This document shows, one piece after another, positions 9,003 to 16,862 of a DNA stretch of 64,000 nucleotides (position 1 is the first letter of the stretch; every line of letters begins with the position of its first letter). The stretch covers positions 62,001 to 126,000 of the forward strand of contig DDGC01000030.1 of NCBI GenBank assembly GCA_002337455.1, given 5' to 3'. A program made the position numbers and the translations under genes. The notes beneath the pieces were generated by a model. The model did not search any database and was not told the DNA's origin. It worked only from the letters and a program-made list of their open reading frames with translations. The stretch is from Rhizobiales bacterium UBA1912. Lineage in GTDB: Bacteria > Pseudomonadota > Alphaproteobacteria > Rhizobiales > Devosiaceae.

Positions 9003-9635
9003 ATGAGCGTCGAGCTGAAGGCTTCGGTGCGGGACCGGGTGGGCAAGGGGGCCGCTCGTGAACTGCGCCGTCAAGGTCTGGTTCCTGCCGTAATTTACGG
9101 CGATAAGAAAGCCCCTCTTTCTATCGCGATTTCCTACAAGGACACGTTCCGCAAGATTCATGACGGCGGGTTCCTTTCGCACGTCATCGAGATCGACGTG
9201 GACGGCTCCAAGCACCGCGTGATCCCCAAGGATTACCAGCTTGAACCCGTGCGCGACTTCCTCGTGCATGTGGACTTCCTGCGCGTGGGCAAGAATTCGA
9301 CCCTCACGGTCGAAGTCCCCGTCCACTTCGAGAACGAGGAAAAGTCTCCCGGTCTCAAGAAGGGCGGCGTGCTCAACGTCGTGCGCCACACAGTGGAAGT
9401 CTCGGTTCCGGCCGATTCGATCCCCGAATATCTCGTGGTCGATCTGTCCAAGGCCGAAGTCGGCGATTCGCTGCACATCTCGGCTGTGGACCTGCCCAAG
9501 GGCGTTGTCCCGACCATCACCGATCGCGACTTCACCATCGCCACCATCGCTGCTCCGTCCGCCCTGCGCTCCTCTGAAGGCGCAGAAGACACCGCTGCCG
9601 ATGAAGGCGACGAAGACGAAAAAGACGAAGAATAA
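9003..9635 (+). CDS. rplY: 50S ribosomal protein L25/Ctc
   Basis: 5S rRNA-binding protein of the large ribosomal subunit, in the longer two-domain Ctc (TL5) form. The N-terminal L25 domain (residues about 1-95) starts MSVELKASVRDRVGKGAARELRRQG and includes 'VPAVIYGDK'; the C-terminal beta domain carries 'FLRVGKNSTLTVEVPVHFENEEKSPGLKKGG'. The tail of about 20 residues is strongly acidic (Asp/Glu). ATG at 9003 gives the family's normal N-terminus; ATG at 8994 is possible. Just ahead of pth, the standard order in this group. Confidence 0.96.
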   Translation: MSVELKASVRDRVGKGAARELRRQGLVPAVIYGDKKAPLSIAISYKDTFRKIHDGGFLSHVIEIDVDGSKHRVIPKDYQLEPVRDFLVHVDFLRVGKNSTLTVEVPVHFENEEKSPGLKKGGVLNVVRHTVEVSVPADSIPEYLVVDLSKAEVGDSLHISAVDLPKGVVPTITDRDFTIATIAAPSALRSSEGAEDTAADEGDEDEKDEE

Positions 9636-9656
9636 TATCTTCGGGCCGGCGGCTCG

Positions 9657-9705
9657 GAGCGCTTCCAGGAAAAGTGGTATCCACTTTCCGGTTCGGAAGC
9701 GTGAC
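9657..9705 (+). repeat. Interspersed palindromic repeat, copy A
   Basis: An imperfect palindrome in the 111-bp gap between rplY and pth: CGCTTCC at the left pairs with GGAAGCG at the right, and inside it GGAAAAGTGG faces CCACTTTCC. The same core (AAGTGG..CCACTT..CCGGTT.GGAAGCG.GAC) recurs at 41579, 45920 (inverted) and 48711, so it is a dispersed family rather than a gene-specific terminator. As RNA it would form a stable hairpin. Confidence 0.75.
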
Positions 9706-9746
9706 CAGCAAAGTGCCGCCGGCCTTTCTATCTCCGGAGAGATGCG

Positions 9747-10463
9747 ATGCACCTTATTGTAGGGCTCGGCAATCCCGGCGCCGAATACGCCGCCCACCGG
9801 CACAATATCGGCTTTCTGGCCGTCGACGAGATCGCCCGCCAACACAGTTTCCCGCCCTTTCGCCAGAAATTTTCCGCCCTCGTTTCCGAAGGCGTGATCG
9901 ATGGCGAAAAGATCATGCTGATGAAGCCCCAGACCTTCATGAACCGCTCGGGCGATTCCGTCGCCCAGGCCGTCCAGTTCTATAAGCTCTCTCCCGCCGA
10001 CATCTCGGTCATTCACGATGAACTCGACCTCGCGCCCGGCAAGGTCCGCGTGAAGACAGGCGGCGGCAATGGCGGCCACAACGGCTTGCGCTCCATCGAA
10101 AGCCATCTGGGCAAGGATTTCATCCGCATCCGTCTGGGCATCGGCCATCCAGGTCATAAGGATCGCGTGCATTCCCATGTGCTCTCCAACTTCCACAAGG
10201 CCGAAAACGAGTGGCTCGAGCCTCTGCTCGATGCGCTGGCCAAAAACGCCGCTCTGATTGCCAAGGGCGACGCGGCGGGGCTGATGAACAAGCTAGCCCT
10301 CGCGATGCCTTCAGCGCCCAAGGCGGAAACCGCCAGCGCAAAGCCTGCGCCAAAGGCGCAAAGCCACATCCGGCAGGCCCGCGACTCGGCTCCCAAGACC
10401 AGGCTCCCCGAATCCGGTCCCATGGCCGACATGCTCAAAAAGCTGTTCGGGAAGAAGGACTGA
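9747..10463 (+). CDS. pth: Peptidyl-tRNA hydrolase Pth
   Basis: Releases tRNA from prematurely dropped peptidyl-tRNA. The core (residues 1-190) has the family motifs GLGNPG..YA.HRHNIGF with the catalytic His, 'MLMKPQTFMNRSG', 'VIHDELDLAPGKVRVKTGGG' with the catalytic Asp, and 'GGHNGLRSI'. At 238 residues it is about 45 residues longer than E. coli Pth because of an Ala/Lys/Pro-rich tail ending in MADMLKKLFGKKD, an extension common in alphaproteobacterial Pth. Preceded by rplY; followed by a long repeat-rich gap before ychF. Confidence 0.96.
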   Translation: MHLIVGLGNPGAEYAAHRHNIGFLAVDEIARQHSFPPFRQKFSALVSEGVIDGEKIMLMKPQTFMNRSGDSVAQAVQFYKLSPADISVIHDELDLAPGKVRVKTGGGNGGHNGLRSIESHLGKDFIRIRLGIGHPGHKDRVHSHVLSNFHKAENEWLEPLLDALAKNAALIAKGDAAGLMNKLALAMPSAPKAETASAKPAPKAQSHIRQARDSAPKTRLPESGPMADMLKKLFGKKD

Positions 10464-10499
10464 GGGTACTCGCTTGCGGAGGTAATCCGACTACCGCTC

Positions 10500-10650
10500 A
10501 AGGCCCCCCCTCACCCCAGCCCTCTCCCCAGAGGGGCGAGGGAGCCCCGCGGCGGCTCCCGGGTGCTGGAGTTTATCTCCGCGCTTCGGCGAGCTTAACC
10601 CTCGCCCCTCCGGGGAGAGGGTGGCCGGCGGGCCGGTGAGGGGGCCTTTT
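10500..10650. repeat. Large interspersed inverted-repeat element (150 bp)
   Basis: The left arm (about 10500-10541, beginning AGGCCCCCCCTCACCCCAGC) is nearly the reverse complement of the right arm (about 10599-10650). The arms share the core CCCTCTCCCC..GAGGGGCGAGGG. The 55-bp loop is GC-rich. Elements with this CCCTCACCC/CCCTCTCCCC core are widespread between genes in Hyphomicrobiales and other proteobacteria. It would fold into one long hairpin as RNA or as single-stranded DNA. Confidence 0.8.
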
Positions 10651-11067
10651 CTGAACATGCGAAAACCTCCGACGGCGAGATCGCCTCGGCTTGTGGTGGG
10701 ATAGACGGCATGGGGCGATGAACGCTCCGCACTGAAGTTTGTTTTATATGAAGCGATCATCGCCCCACGCATCCGGGGTTTTAGGCTTATGGCGGCATCT
10801 CGGGCTGGGGTTTGTCGGGATGACACCGTTGCCGGTGACATCCGCGGTGCCCCTCTCCCTTTCGGAAGTACGACGTGGAACGCCTGGCTCCTCGTCCGGC
10901 CTCTGTCCGCTTTGGGCCTTCCCTGCAGCGACCCGCAAAGAACCCGAACCAAACCCGCTCAAACGTTCGTTGCGCTTGCGTCCATGTGCGCGGGTTCGTG
11001 GGAGGGAGTATGCTTGCGGCAGGGAGAGCGGGGATAAGTTTTATCCGCCGCGTCTCAACCCCCTCCA

Positions 11068-11211
11068 TCGTCATCCTCGGGCCCGACCCGGGGATCCGCT
11101 GCATCGGGGGAGCCGGTGAAGGGGTTGAGGATCGCTGAGGTGCGACGAGCATCACTTCTGCTGTCCCCGCGGTCGCGTTGCGGATCCCCGGGTCACGCCC
11201 GAGGATGACGA
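11068..11211. repeat. Second interspersed inverted-repeat element (32-nt arms)
   Basis: The 32-nt left arm at 11068-11099 and the right arm at 11180-11211 are inverted copies with only two or three mismatches. They carry the core CGTCATCCTCGGGC..GACCCGGGGATCCGC. The 80-bp interior has no coding signal. 'GTCATCCTCGGGC(TTG)ACCCGAGGATC' elements are a familiar noncoding repeat of alphaproteobacterial intergenic regions; this copy is unrelated in sequence to the one at 10500. Confidence 0.8.
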
Positions 11212-11396
11212 GGGGTGGGGGCGAGGGGCAGACCGCTGGCGGCTGTGGGTTCGGGGTTAATGGGAAGGCTGAGACGCGAGGAGGCGAAGACGGAACCGCG
11301 ACACCCATTGCAAAACCTTGACTTCTCCCCGCGCCTGCACGAGTTAAGGCCCAACGCTTTCTGCGCCCGTCCGGGCGCCATCTCCGAGGTAATCCC

Positions 11397-12494
11397 ATGG
11401 GTTTCAAATGCGGCATCGTCGGTCTGCCCAATGTCGGCAAATCGACGCTTTTCAACGCCCTCACCCAGACTGCGGCCGCCCAGGCGGCAAACTTTCCGTT
11501 TTGCACAATCGAGCCCAATGTCGGCGAAGTGTCCGTTCCCGATGAACGGCTCGACAAGCTGGCCGAAATCGGCAAGTCCAAGGAAGTGATCCCCACGCGC
11601 CTCTCGTTCGTGGACATCGCCGGCCTGGTCAAGGGCGCCTCCAAGGGGGAAGGCCTGGGCAACCAGTTCCTCGCCAACATTCGCGAATGCGACGCCATCG
11701 CCTATGTGCTGCGCTGCTTTGAGAACGACGACATCATCCACGTTGCAGGCAAGGTCGACCCCATCGCCGACGCAGAAGTCGTCGAAACCGAATTGATGTT
11801 GGCCGACCTCGAAAGCCTCGAAAAGCGCGTTGGCGGGCTGGAAAAGAAAATCCGCGCCAACGACAAGGACGCAAAGCTGACCCTCGAGTTGGTCAATCGC
11901 GCCAAGGCGCTGCTCGAAGAGGGCAAGCCCGCCCGCCACACCGAGCGGGCCGCCGACGAGGAAAAGGCATTCAAAGAACTCCAGCTCCTCACCGCCAAGC
12001 CGGTGCTCTATGTCTGCAACGTCGACGAATCCGCCGCCGCGACCGGCAACGAGCACACAAAAAAGGTCGAGGATTACGCCAAGGGGCACGAGGCTCGCAC
12101 GGTGGTCATCTGCGCCGAGATCGAGGCCGAACTGGCCGGGCTGGACGCGGCCGATCGCTCCGATTACCTGTCTTCGCTCGGACTGGAAGAGCCGGGCCTC
12201 AACAAGCTGATCCGCGAGGGCTACAAGCTCTTGCACCTGCAGACCTATTTTACCGTAGGGCCTAAGGAAGCGCGCGCCTGGACCATTCCGGTGGGCACCA
12301 AAGCCCCGCAGGCTGCCGGGGTCATCCACACCGATTTCGAGCGCGGCTTCATCCGCGCCCAGACCATCGCCTACGATGATTTCGTATCGTTCGGTGGCGA
12401 AGTGGCCGCCAAGGAAGCCGGCAAGGCGCGCGACGAGGGCAAGGAATACGTCGTCAAGGACGGCGACGTGATGCTCTTCAAGTTCAACACCTGA
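11397..12494 (+). CDS. ychF: Redox-regulated P-loop ATPase YchF (Obg-like)
   Basis: A 365-residue Obg-family P-loop protein that binds ATP better than GTP and associates with ribosomes; it is linked to translation initiation and oxidative-stress tolerance. Visible motifs: Walker A GLPNVGKSTLFNALT, the switch region 'NFPFCTIEPNVGEV..PD', 'FVDIAGLVKGASKGEGLGNQFL', the coiled-coil insertion in the middle, and the C-terminal TGS domain with 'LLHLQTYFTVGPKEARAWTI' and 'DFERGFIRAQTIAYDDF'. Full length. Its ATG follows a TCCGAGGTAATCCC leader with GAGG as the probable ribosome site. Confidence 0.97.
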   Translation: MGFKCGIVGLPNVGKSTLFNALTQTAAAQAANFPFCTIEPNVGEVSVPDERLDKLAEIGKSKEVIPTRLSFVDIAGLVKGASKGEGLGNQFLANIRECDAIAYVLRCFENDDIIHVAGKVDPIADAEVVETELMLADLESLEKRVGGLEKKIRANDKDAKLTLELVNRAKALLEEGKPARHTERAADEEKAFKELQLLTAKPVLYVCNVDESAAATGNEHTKKVEDYAKGHEARTVVICAEIEAELAGLDAADRSDYLSSLGLEEPGLNKLIREGYKLLHLQTYFTVGPKEARAWTIPVGTKAPQAAGVIHTDFERGFIRAQTIAYDDFVSFGGEVAAKEAGKARDEGKEYVVKDGDVMLFKFNT

Positions 12495-12569
12495 ACCGAG
12501 ACGGCGGGGCTTTTCTCTCGGCCAAGCGAATCGCTTATCGTGCGCTGCCCGGTGCGGCAGGAGAGGCAA

Positions 12570-14234
12570 ATGAAATTCGACCTGGCGCTTGTCTCTCCGC
12601 CGCTCAAATCCATCATGGGCAAATATCTGCGGTCGGCACGGGCCATTCTGGCCCTGGTCATCGTGCTGACCATACTCGGCTCGCTGACCACAATTGCAGC
12701 GCCCTTTGTCTTTACGCGCCTCATCGACCAGATCGATCCCGCCAATTTCGCAGAAGGCCTGATCTGGGGCTTCATGGCTTATGCGGCGTTGATGGGCGCC
12801 GCGTTCACGATCCAGCGCATGTCGAGCTTTCTGACCTTCATGACGTCCGAAAGCCTGAACTTCGTCACGTCGACCGCCTTTTTCGAGCGCATCGCCGGCA
12901 AGGCGTCGGGCTTTTTTCTCGATCATAACCCGGTCGAAATCGAAACCGCCCAGCACCGGGGTCTCGAAGCGCTCAATATCATCGTTCAGTTCACCCTCGC
13001 TGCCCTCCTGCCCGGCGGGCTGCAGGTGATCCTGAGCCTTGTAATGCTCTCTACCGTGCTGAGCCCCGATATTGCGCTGATCGTCGTGGTCTATGGCGTG
13101 GCCTATATCGCGCTCGTGGCGCGGGCTACGCGGCAGACCCGCGCACATCTCGATGAGGCCATCGAGCATTCGCAGGCCAGCTCGCGTTTTATCGGCAACG
13201 CCATTTCCAGCATGGACACCCTGCGCCAGTTCGGCTCCGCCCGCTGGATGATCGGCCAGTTCACGACCCGCCAACACTCGGCCCATGAGGCGTGGCGGCG
13301 GTATGCCATGACCCATGTGCGCTATGCCCTGCTGTTCGGGGCGGCGCTGGCGGCTCAGTTCGCGCTGACACTGTGGCTGCTGGTGCCCCGTGTCGCCGAG
13401 GGCAGCCTGACGGTGGGCGATCTGGTGCTGTTCAACACCCTGCTGCTGCAACTCAACATGCCCTTCCAGATGATGGGGCAGGCCATCCAGCAGATGGCGC
13501 AGTCCTATTCGAAATTCCTTCCCTTCGCCCGAATGTGGCAGGCCGAAGCCCATGACGATTTCGAACGCGCCGACGGTTTTGCGCTCGGGGACGGCACGGT
13601 CACCTTTGAAGATGTGGGCTATCTTTACCCCAACGGGCGGGGCGTGCAGGGCGCCAGCTTTGTCGCGCGCCGCGGTACGATCACCTACATCACGGGCGAT
13701 ACTGGCTCGGGCAAATCGACGCTGTTCAAGCTGCTGCTAAAATCCATGAGTGCGCAATCGGGTGCCATTACCATCGATGGGGTGCCCATCGACGCGGTAT
13801 CGCGAGCCGACTGGTTCGCCCATGTCGCCGCCGTGCCCCAGGACGTGGTGTTGCTCAACGACACGCTGGCCACCAACATCGTTCTGGGCCGCCCCTACGA
13901 CGAAGCGCGCCTGCGCCGCGCCGCCGAGCGCGCTGCGGTTCTGGGGTTCATCGAAGGGCTGGAGGACGGCTTTGAGACGGTGGTGGGCGAACGCGGGCTC
14001 AAGCTTTCCGGAGGCGAACGCCAACGCATCGCGATCGCCCGCGCGCTCTATGCCGACCCGGCCATCGTGCTGCTCGACGAAGCCAGCTCGGCGCTGGATG
14101 CCGACACCGAAAAGGACATAATGGACCAGTTGCGCCTGATCTGCGATCAGGTGACGATCATCGCCATCACCCACCGGCTCAGCGTAATTGCGCCCCACGA
14201 TACTGTGGTCGCCATCGGCCCCGTTGATCAATAG
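12570..14234 (+). CDS. ABC exporter, fused permease and ATPase
   Basis: A 554-residue half-transporter: an N-terminal six-helix exporter domain (about residues 10-330) and a C-terminal ATPase domain. Walker A (GDTGSGKST) lies near residue 376, the signature LSGGERQRIAIARAL near 478, and Walker B (AIVLLDEASSALD) near 497. Such type IV exporters act as homodimers or heterodimers; the substrate is not evident. ATG at 12570 is chosen because GGAGAGG lies just upstream. It follows ychF by 75 bp. No partner half-transporter is adjacent, which favours a homodimer. Confidence 0.85.
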   Translation: MKFDLALVSPPLKSIMGKYLRSARAILALVIVLTILGSLTTIAAPFVFTRLIDQIDPANFAEGLIWGFMAYAALMGAAFTIQRMSSFLTFMTSESLNFVTSTAFFERIAGKASGFFLDHNPVEIETAQHRGLEALNIIVQFTLAALLPGGLQVILSLVMLSTVLSPDIALIVVVYGVAYIALVARATRQTRAHLDEAIEHSQASSRFIGNAISSMDTLRQFGSARWMIGQFTTRQHSAHEAWRRYAMTHVRYALLFGAALAAQFALTLWLLVPRVAEGSLTVGDLVLFNTLLLQLNMPFQMMGQAIQQMAQSYSKFLPFARMWQAEAHDDFERADGFALGDGTVTFEDVGYLYPNGRGVQGASFVARRGTITYITGDTGSGKSTLFKLLLKSMSAQSGAITIDGVPIDAVSRADWFAHVAAVPQDVVLLNDTLATNIVLGRPYDEARLRRAAERAAVLGFIEGLEDGFETVVGERGLKLSGGERQRIAIARALYADPAIVLLDEASSALDADTEKDIMDQLRLICDQVTIIAITHRLSVIAPHDTVVAIGPVDQ

Positions 14235-14297
14235 AACTGCCCCTTGCTTCGTCGACGCCCATGGGGCACAATTGATGTTGACGTAAAGGACAATTAA

Positions 14298-14792
14298 GTG
14301 ACCAATACGATAACAAAAGATCGGCTCCATTTCGAAGATCTGACGGTCGGCGAAACCATTGCCCTGGGCCCGCGCACCGTCAGCAAGGCCGACATCATCG
14401 AATTTGCCACCGAGTTCGATCCCTTCCCCTTTCACCTCGATGAAAAGGCGGCAAAGGAAAGCCTGCTCGGCGGATTGGCCTCGAGTGGCTGGCAGACCGG
14501 GGCGCTTTCACTGCGCATGCTGGTCGATGCGTTTCTCTCGAAAGTCGCCTCGATGGGCGGGCTGGGCTTTACCGACCTCAAATGGAAGCGGCCGCTGATG
14601 AAAGGCGATACGCTATCAGGCACCGCGACGATAACGTCCCTGCGCCGCTCGGCCAGCCATGCCAATATGGGCATCATCACGATAGGCTTCGACATGCGTA
14701 ACCAGAAGAACCAGCAGGTGATGACCCTCAGCCTCACCAATCTGGTCGAAGTGCGCGACCCCTCCGCTGCCGTGTCCGAGGCCGCGCAATGA
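14298..14792 (+). CDS. MaoC-like dehydratase 1
   Basis: A 164-residue hot-dog fold protein of the MaoC/(R)-specific enoyl-CoA hydratase type. It has the expected layout: 'FEDLTVGETIALGPRTVSKADIIEFATEFDPFPFHLDEKAAKES' with the Asp and His of the hydratase motif, then 'GGLASSGWQTGALSLRMLVD' and 'DLKWKRPLMKGDTLSGTATI'. Start codon is GTG with an AAGGA 10 nt upstream. It overlaps the second MaoC gene by 4 bp, so the pair may assemble together. Substrate is unknown; fatty acyl-CoA or a related thioester is likely. Confidence 0.85.
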   Translation: MTNTITKDRLHFEDLTVGETIALGPRTVSKADIIEFATEFDPFPFHLDEKAAKESLLGGLASSGWQTGALSLRMLVDAFLSKVASMGGLGFTDLKWKRPLMKGDTLSGTATITSLRRSASHANMGIITIGFDMRNQKNQQVMTLSLTNLVEVRDPSAAVSEAAQ

Positions 14793-15340
14793 CCCGCTGG
14801 TTCGAAGAAGTCCAGATCGACCAGCCTTTCGATCTGGGCAGCCATACATTTACGGCCGAAGAGATCGTCCGCTTCGGTACGCTCTACGACCCGCAATATT
14901 TTCACGTCGACGCCGACGCCGCGGCCCACTCCCATTTCGGCGGGCTGGTAGCCTCGGGCTGGCACACGGTCAGCGTCGGGCACCGCCTGATGGTCGATCG
15001 GCTCGTGGCCGAAGAAGATGTTGTGCGCGCCGAAGGCGGCGAACCGGGGGTCTCCGGCCCCTCGCCCGGCGTCAATCGCATGGATTTCAAGGCGCCGGTA
15101 CGACCCGGCGATACCGTGCGCTACACCCTGACCGTTACGGGAAAACGGCCGTCCAATTCCATTCCCGGCTGGGGCCTGCTTTTCAACCTGCTCGAAGCGC
15201 ATAACCAGAACGGCGAACTCGTCTATTCGGCCGACCTCGTGGGCTTTTCGAAACGGCGCGATTACACGATGCCGCTCAAGCTGCGCGCCATGATGGCGCT
15301 GGCAAAGGTGCCGGGGCTCAAGACTCTGGTGCGCCGATGA
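14789..15340 (+). CDS. MaoC-like dehydratase 2
   Basis: A 183-residue second MaoC-type protein. The hydratase motif reads 'FGTLYDPQYFHVDADAAAHSHFGGLVASGWHT', keeping the catalytic Asp/His pair, and the later 'MDFKAPVRPGDTVRYTLTVTGKRPS' is the usual strand region. It is translationally coupled at both ends: ATGA with MaoC 1, and its TGA overlaps the ATG of the DUF423 gene. Tandem MaoC genes often make a two-subunit hydratase, which is an inference here. Confidence 0.85.
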   Translation: MTRWFEEVQIDQPFDLGSHTFTAEEIVRFGTLYDPQYFHVDADAAAHSHFGGLVASGWHTVSVGHRLMVDRLVAEEDVVRAEGGEPGVSGPSPGVNRMDFKAPVRPGDTVRYTLTVTGKRPSNSIPGWGLLFNLLEAHNQNGELVYSADLVGFSKRRDYTMPLKLRAMMALAKVPGLKTLVRR

Positions 15341-15690
15341 GCCCGCTTGAGCGCCTGGCAATTGTCCTCGCTGGTCTGCTTGGTGCGTCCGGAGTTGCGG
15401 CGGCGGCTGGATCATCGCACGCTGGCGCCGCGCTGCTCGGCCCCTATTCGCTGATTGCCTTGACCCACGCCCCGGCCATTCTCGCCCTGGCGCTGGCACC
15501 TCTGCCAAAGATATTCAACTGGGCCCTGATTGCCCTGATGATCGGCGCATTCTTTTTTTGCGGCGACCTGGCACTGCGCTATTTCGCCGGCGCGTCTCCC
15601 CTCCCGCTGCTCGCTCCTGCCGGCGGCATGATGCTGATTGCGGGCTGGCTTTTCGTGTTCATTGGCGGCCTTTTCGGGCGGCGCGGTTGA
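15337..15690 (+). CDS. DUF423 family membrane protein
   Basis: A 117-residue protein with four hydrophobic helices and the family hallmarks: 'GLLGASGVAAAAGSSH' in the first helix, 'ALTHAPAILALAL' and 'GAFFFCGDLALRYF.G..P.....PAGGMMLIAGW'. DUF423 proteins (YwdK-like) are inner-membrane proteins of unknown function. Last gene of the short run that starts with the MaoC pair. Confidence 0.85.
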   Translation: MSPLERLAIVLAGLLGASGVAAAAGSSHAGAALLGPYSLIALTHAPAILALALAPLPKIFNWALIALMIGAFFFCGDLALRYFAGASPLPLLAPAGGMMLIAGWLFVFIGGLFGRRG

Positions 15691-16180
15691 CAGGACCATT
15701 TTCCTGTGTTTTCATCGGCTCGTTCACAAGAACCGATGATGAGGCCCCGACTCCGATGATCTGATATCGTAACGCGCCAGCGCAGATGCCCGGAACACAC
15801 CTTGCCATTTCATTGGCAATGGTCGGGTATGGTGGCGGCGGTGATGAGTATATCGGATTTGCGAGAGTTGGCGATCGGCAGCTTATGGCTTGCGGCCTTC
15901 TCCCCTGAAAACAGCCGGACAAGCCGATGGCGCAAGCCAGACATTGGCCGTAAAGCGCTGTGATTGTACGATAAATTTCGTGCAAGTTCCGAACTCAACG
16001 ACCGATCCCGTTTCCAGGGACCGTGCCCGCCATCCCATGCCCGCTCACCCGGCCATCTGACGCTGCCCGAAATTTTCCAGCTCGTAACCGGCACACGCAA
16101 CGGCCCTGTCCGGCCGTTCACCCGTGGCCATCCGAAGCCTATCGTCCCTTCACCGAACAAAGTTCGCGTGAACAGGGATG
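15691..16180. other. Intergenic stretch, nothing recognised
   Basis: About 490 bp between the DUF423 gene and the short unit at 16181. Frames on either strand give peptides of 70-116 residues without domains or credible ribosome sites. I see no tRNA fold, riboswitch or repeat. A decayed gene cannot be excluded. Confidence 0.5.
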
Positions 16181-16183
16181 GTA

Positions 16184-16211
16184 TTGGAAAATAGGATTAA
16201 TATCCTATACT
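16184..16211 (+). promoter_or_regulatory. Sigma-70-like promoter with palindromic operator
   Basis: TTGGAA at 16184-16189, a 16-nt spacer, and TATACT at 16206-16211 make a good promoter. A perfect inverted repeat, ATAGGAT-TAAT-ATCCTAT (16191-16208), fills the spacer and touches the -10 box, the position of a repressor operator. Transcription would start about 16218, only a few nt before the ATG at 16221. Confidence 0.6.
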
Positions 16212-16220
16212 GGAGTTGCC

Positions 16221-16397
16221 ATGAAAGGCAAAATGTACAAACTCACCGGCACGGGACGCTTCGGAAAGTCCCCTACCCTCAAAGGTCCGCGCAGCGGCCC
16301 ACCCCTGCCCGGCAAACGCAAGGAGAGCATCGAGAGCCACTTGCCCAGAACGGACAGTCTGCCGCTGCCCTTGCCCGACAAACTGCGGGGCAAATAA
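16221..16397 (+). CDS. Small basic hypothetical protein (58 residues)
   Basis: I do not recognise this 58-residue, Lys/Gly/Pro-rich peptide. It starts MKGKMYKLTGTGRFGK, contains no hydrophobic segment, and ends PLPLPDKLRGK. A TGGAG lies 5 nt upstream of the ATG, a sigma-70-like promoter with operator precedes it, and a strong terminator hairpin follows 11 nt after the stop, so it forms a compact unit of about 215 nt. The start predicted from the promoter would leave almost no leader, so the transcript could be leaderless, start further upstream, or be a regulatory RNA instead of an mRNA. Confidence 0.5.
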   Translation: MKGKMYKLTGTGRFGKSPTLKGPRSGPPLPGKRKESIESHLPRTDSLPLPLPDKLRGK

Positions 16398-16407
16398 TGC
16401 TCCTTCT

Positions 16408-16434
16408 GGGCCGGCTCTCAGCCGGCCCTTTTTT
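16408..16434 (+). terminator. Rho-independent terminator of the short unit
   Basis: GGGCCGGC (16408-16415), loop TCTCA, GCCGGCCC (16421-16428), then six T. A textbook hairpin and U-tract for plus-strand transcription. It overlaps the last codon and stop of the convergent hxlR-type gene. Confidence 0.9.
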
Positions 16435-16828
16435 CGTCCCAGACGGCGCCGATCCGCGGCATGCTGGTTTCGATCCAGTCGGCCAATCCGCCCACCTTTT
16501 CGGCAGCCTCACGTCCCAGAGGCGTGAGGCTGTATTCGACATGCGGGGGGACGACCGGATAGGCGCGGCGATCGACCATGCCGTCGTCTTCGAGCCATTG
16601 CAGGGTCTGGGCCAGCATGCGCTCGCTTACCCCTCCGACCTTGCGACGCAACTCGCTGAACCTGTGAGTGCCCCCCAAAAGCGCGATCAGGACCAGGACA
16701 CCCCAACGGCTGGTGAGGTGCTTGAGCACTTCGCGCGACGGGCACGCTTCGGAAAACAGGTGCCCCCGCTCCATGGCATGCGCCAGGGGACCTTTGGCAA
16801 GCGGAGTGTCCTTGGTGGTCATTTTCAT
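16418..16828 (-). CDS. HxlR family transcriptional regulator
   Basis: A 136-residue winged-helix regulator of the HxlR (DUF24) family. The signature 'CPSREVLKHLTSRWGVLVLIALLGGTHRFSELRRKVGGVSERMLAQTLQWLEDDGMVDR' includes the N-terminal cysteine that in QorR- and HypR-type members senses electrophiles or oxidants. It is divergent from an NmrA/QorB-like oxidoreductase, the classic arrangement of qorR-qorB, and the 84-bp gap holds repeated TACTTAC half-sites. It most likely represses the oxidoreductase and itself. Its 3' end overlaps a terminator from the other side. Confidence 0.9.
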   Translation of the reverse strand: MKMTTKDTPLAKGPLAHAMERGHLFSEACPSREVLKHLTSRWGVLVLIALLGGTHRFSELRRKVGGVSERMLAQTLQWLEDDGMVDRRAYPVVPPHVEYSLTPLGREAAEKVGGLADWIETSMPRIGAVWDEKRAG

Positions 16829-16862
16829 ACTTACCTTTACGTGCGTACTTACTTTTCGTAAG
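16828..16862. promoter_or_regulatory. Probable HxlR operator repeats
   Basis: Two direct repeats, TACTTACCTTTACGT at 16828 and TACTTACTTTTCGTA at 16846, start 18 bp apart. The second contains the inverted pair CTTAC/GTAAG (16848-16862). They lie between the divergent regulator and oxidoreductase genes, immediately at the regulator's start. HxlR-family dimers bind sites of this size; binding here is inferred. Confidence 0.55.

Larger units (their letters stand above)
10464..11396. other. Gene-free stretch rich in inverted repeats
   Basis: About 930 bp without a convincing gene. It contains two large inverted-repeat elements (listed separately at 10500-10650 and 11068-11211) and a short GC-rich palindrome near 10828-10846. 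Open frames exist here on both strands because of the high GC, but none shows a recognisable domain or a credible start. Codon-like periodicity is absent and the order pth - gap - ychF is normally compact, so I read this as a site where repeat elements accumulated. Confidence 0.65.

Noticed and set aside
8157..10196. 679-codon open frame on the minus strand across prs, rplY and pth
   Set aside because: It is antisense to three well-supported genes, has no domain, and arises from the GC-rich third positions of the plus-strand codons.
10739..11138. Several 80-126-codon frames in the pth-ychF gap
   Set aside because: They run through the inverted-repeat elements, change composition along their length and have no convincing ribosome site or domain.
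11193..13553. 786-codon minus-strand open frame antisense to ychF and the ABC exporter
   Set aside because: Low-complexity antisense translation without any family motif; the plus-strand genes are unambiguous.
16191..16208. ATAGGAT/ATCCTAT inverted repeat as a HipB-type toxin-antitoxin operator
   Set aside because: HipB sites have the opposite arrangement (TATCC-N8-GGATA) and no toxin or antitoxin domain is found in the 58-residue ORF or nearby.
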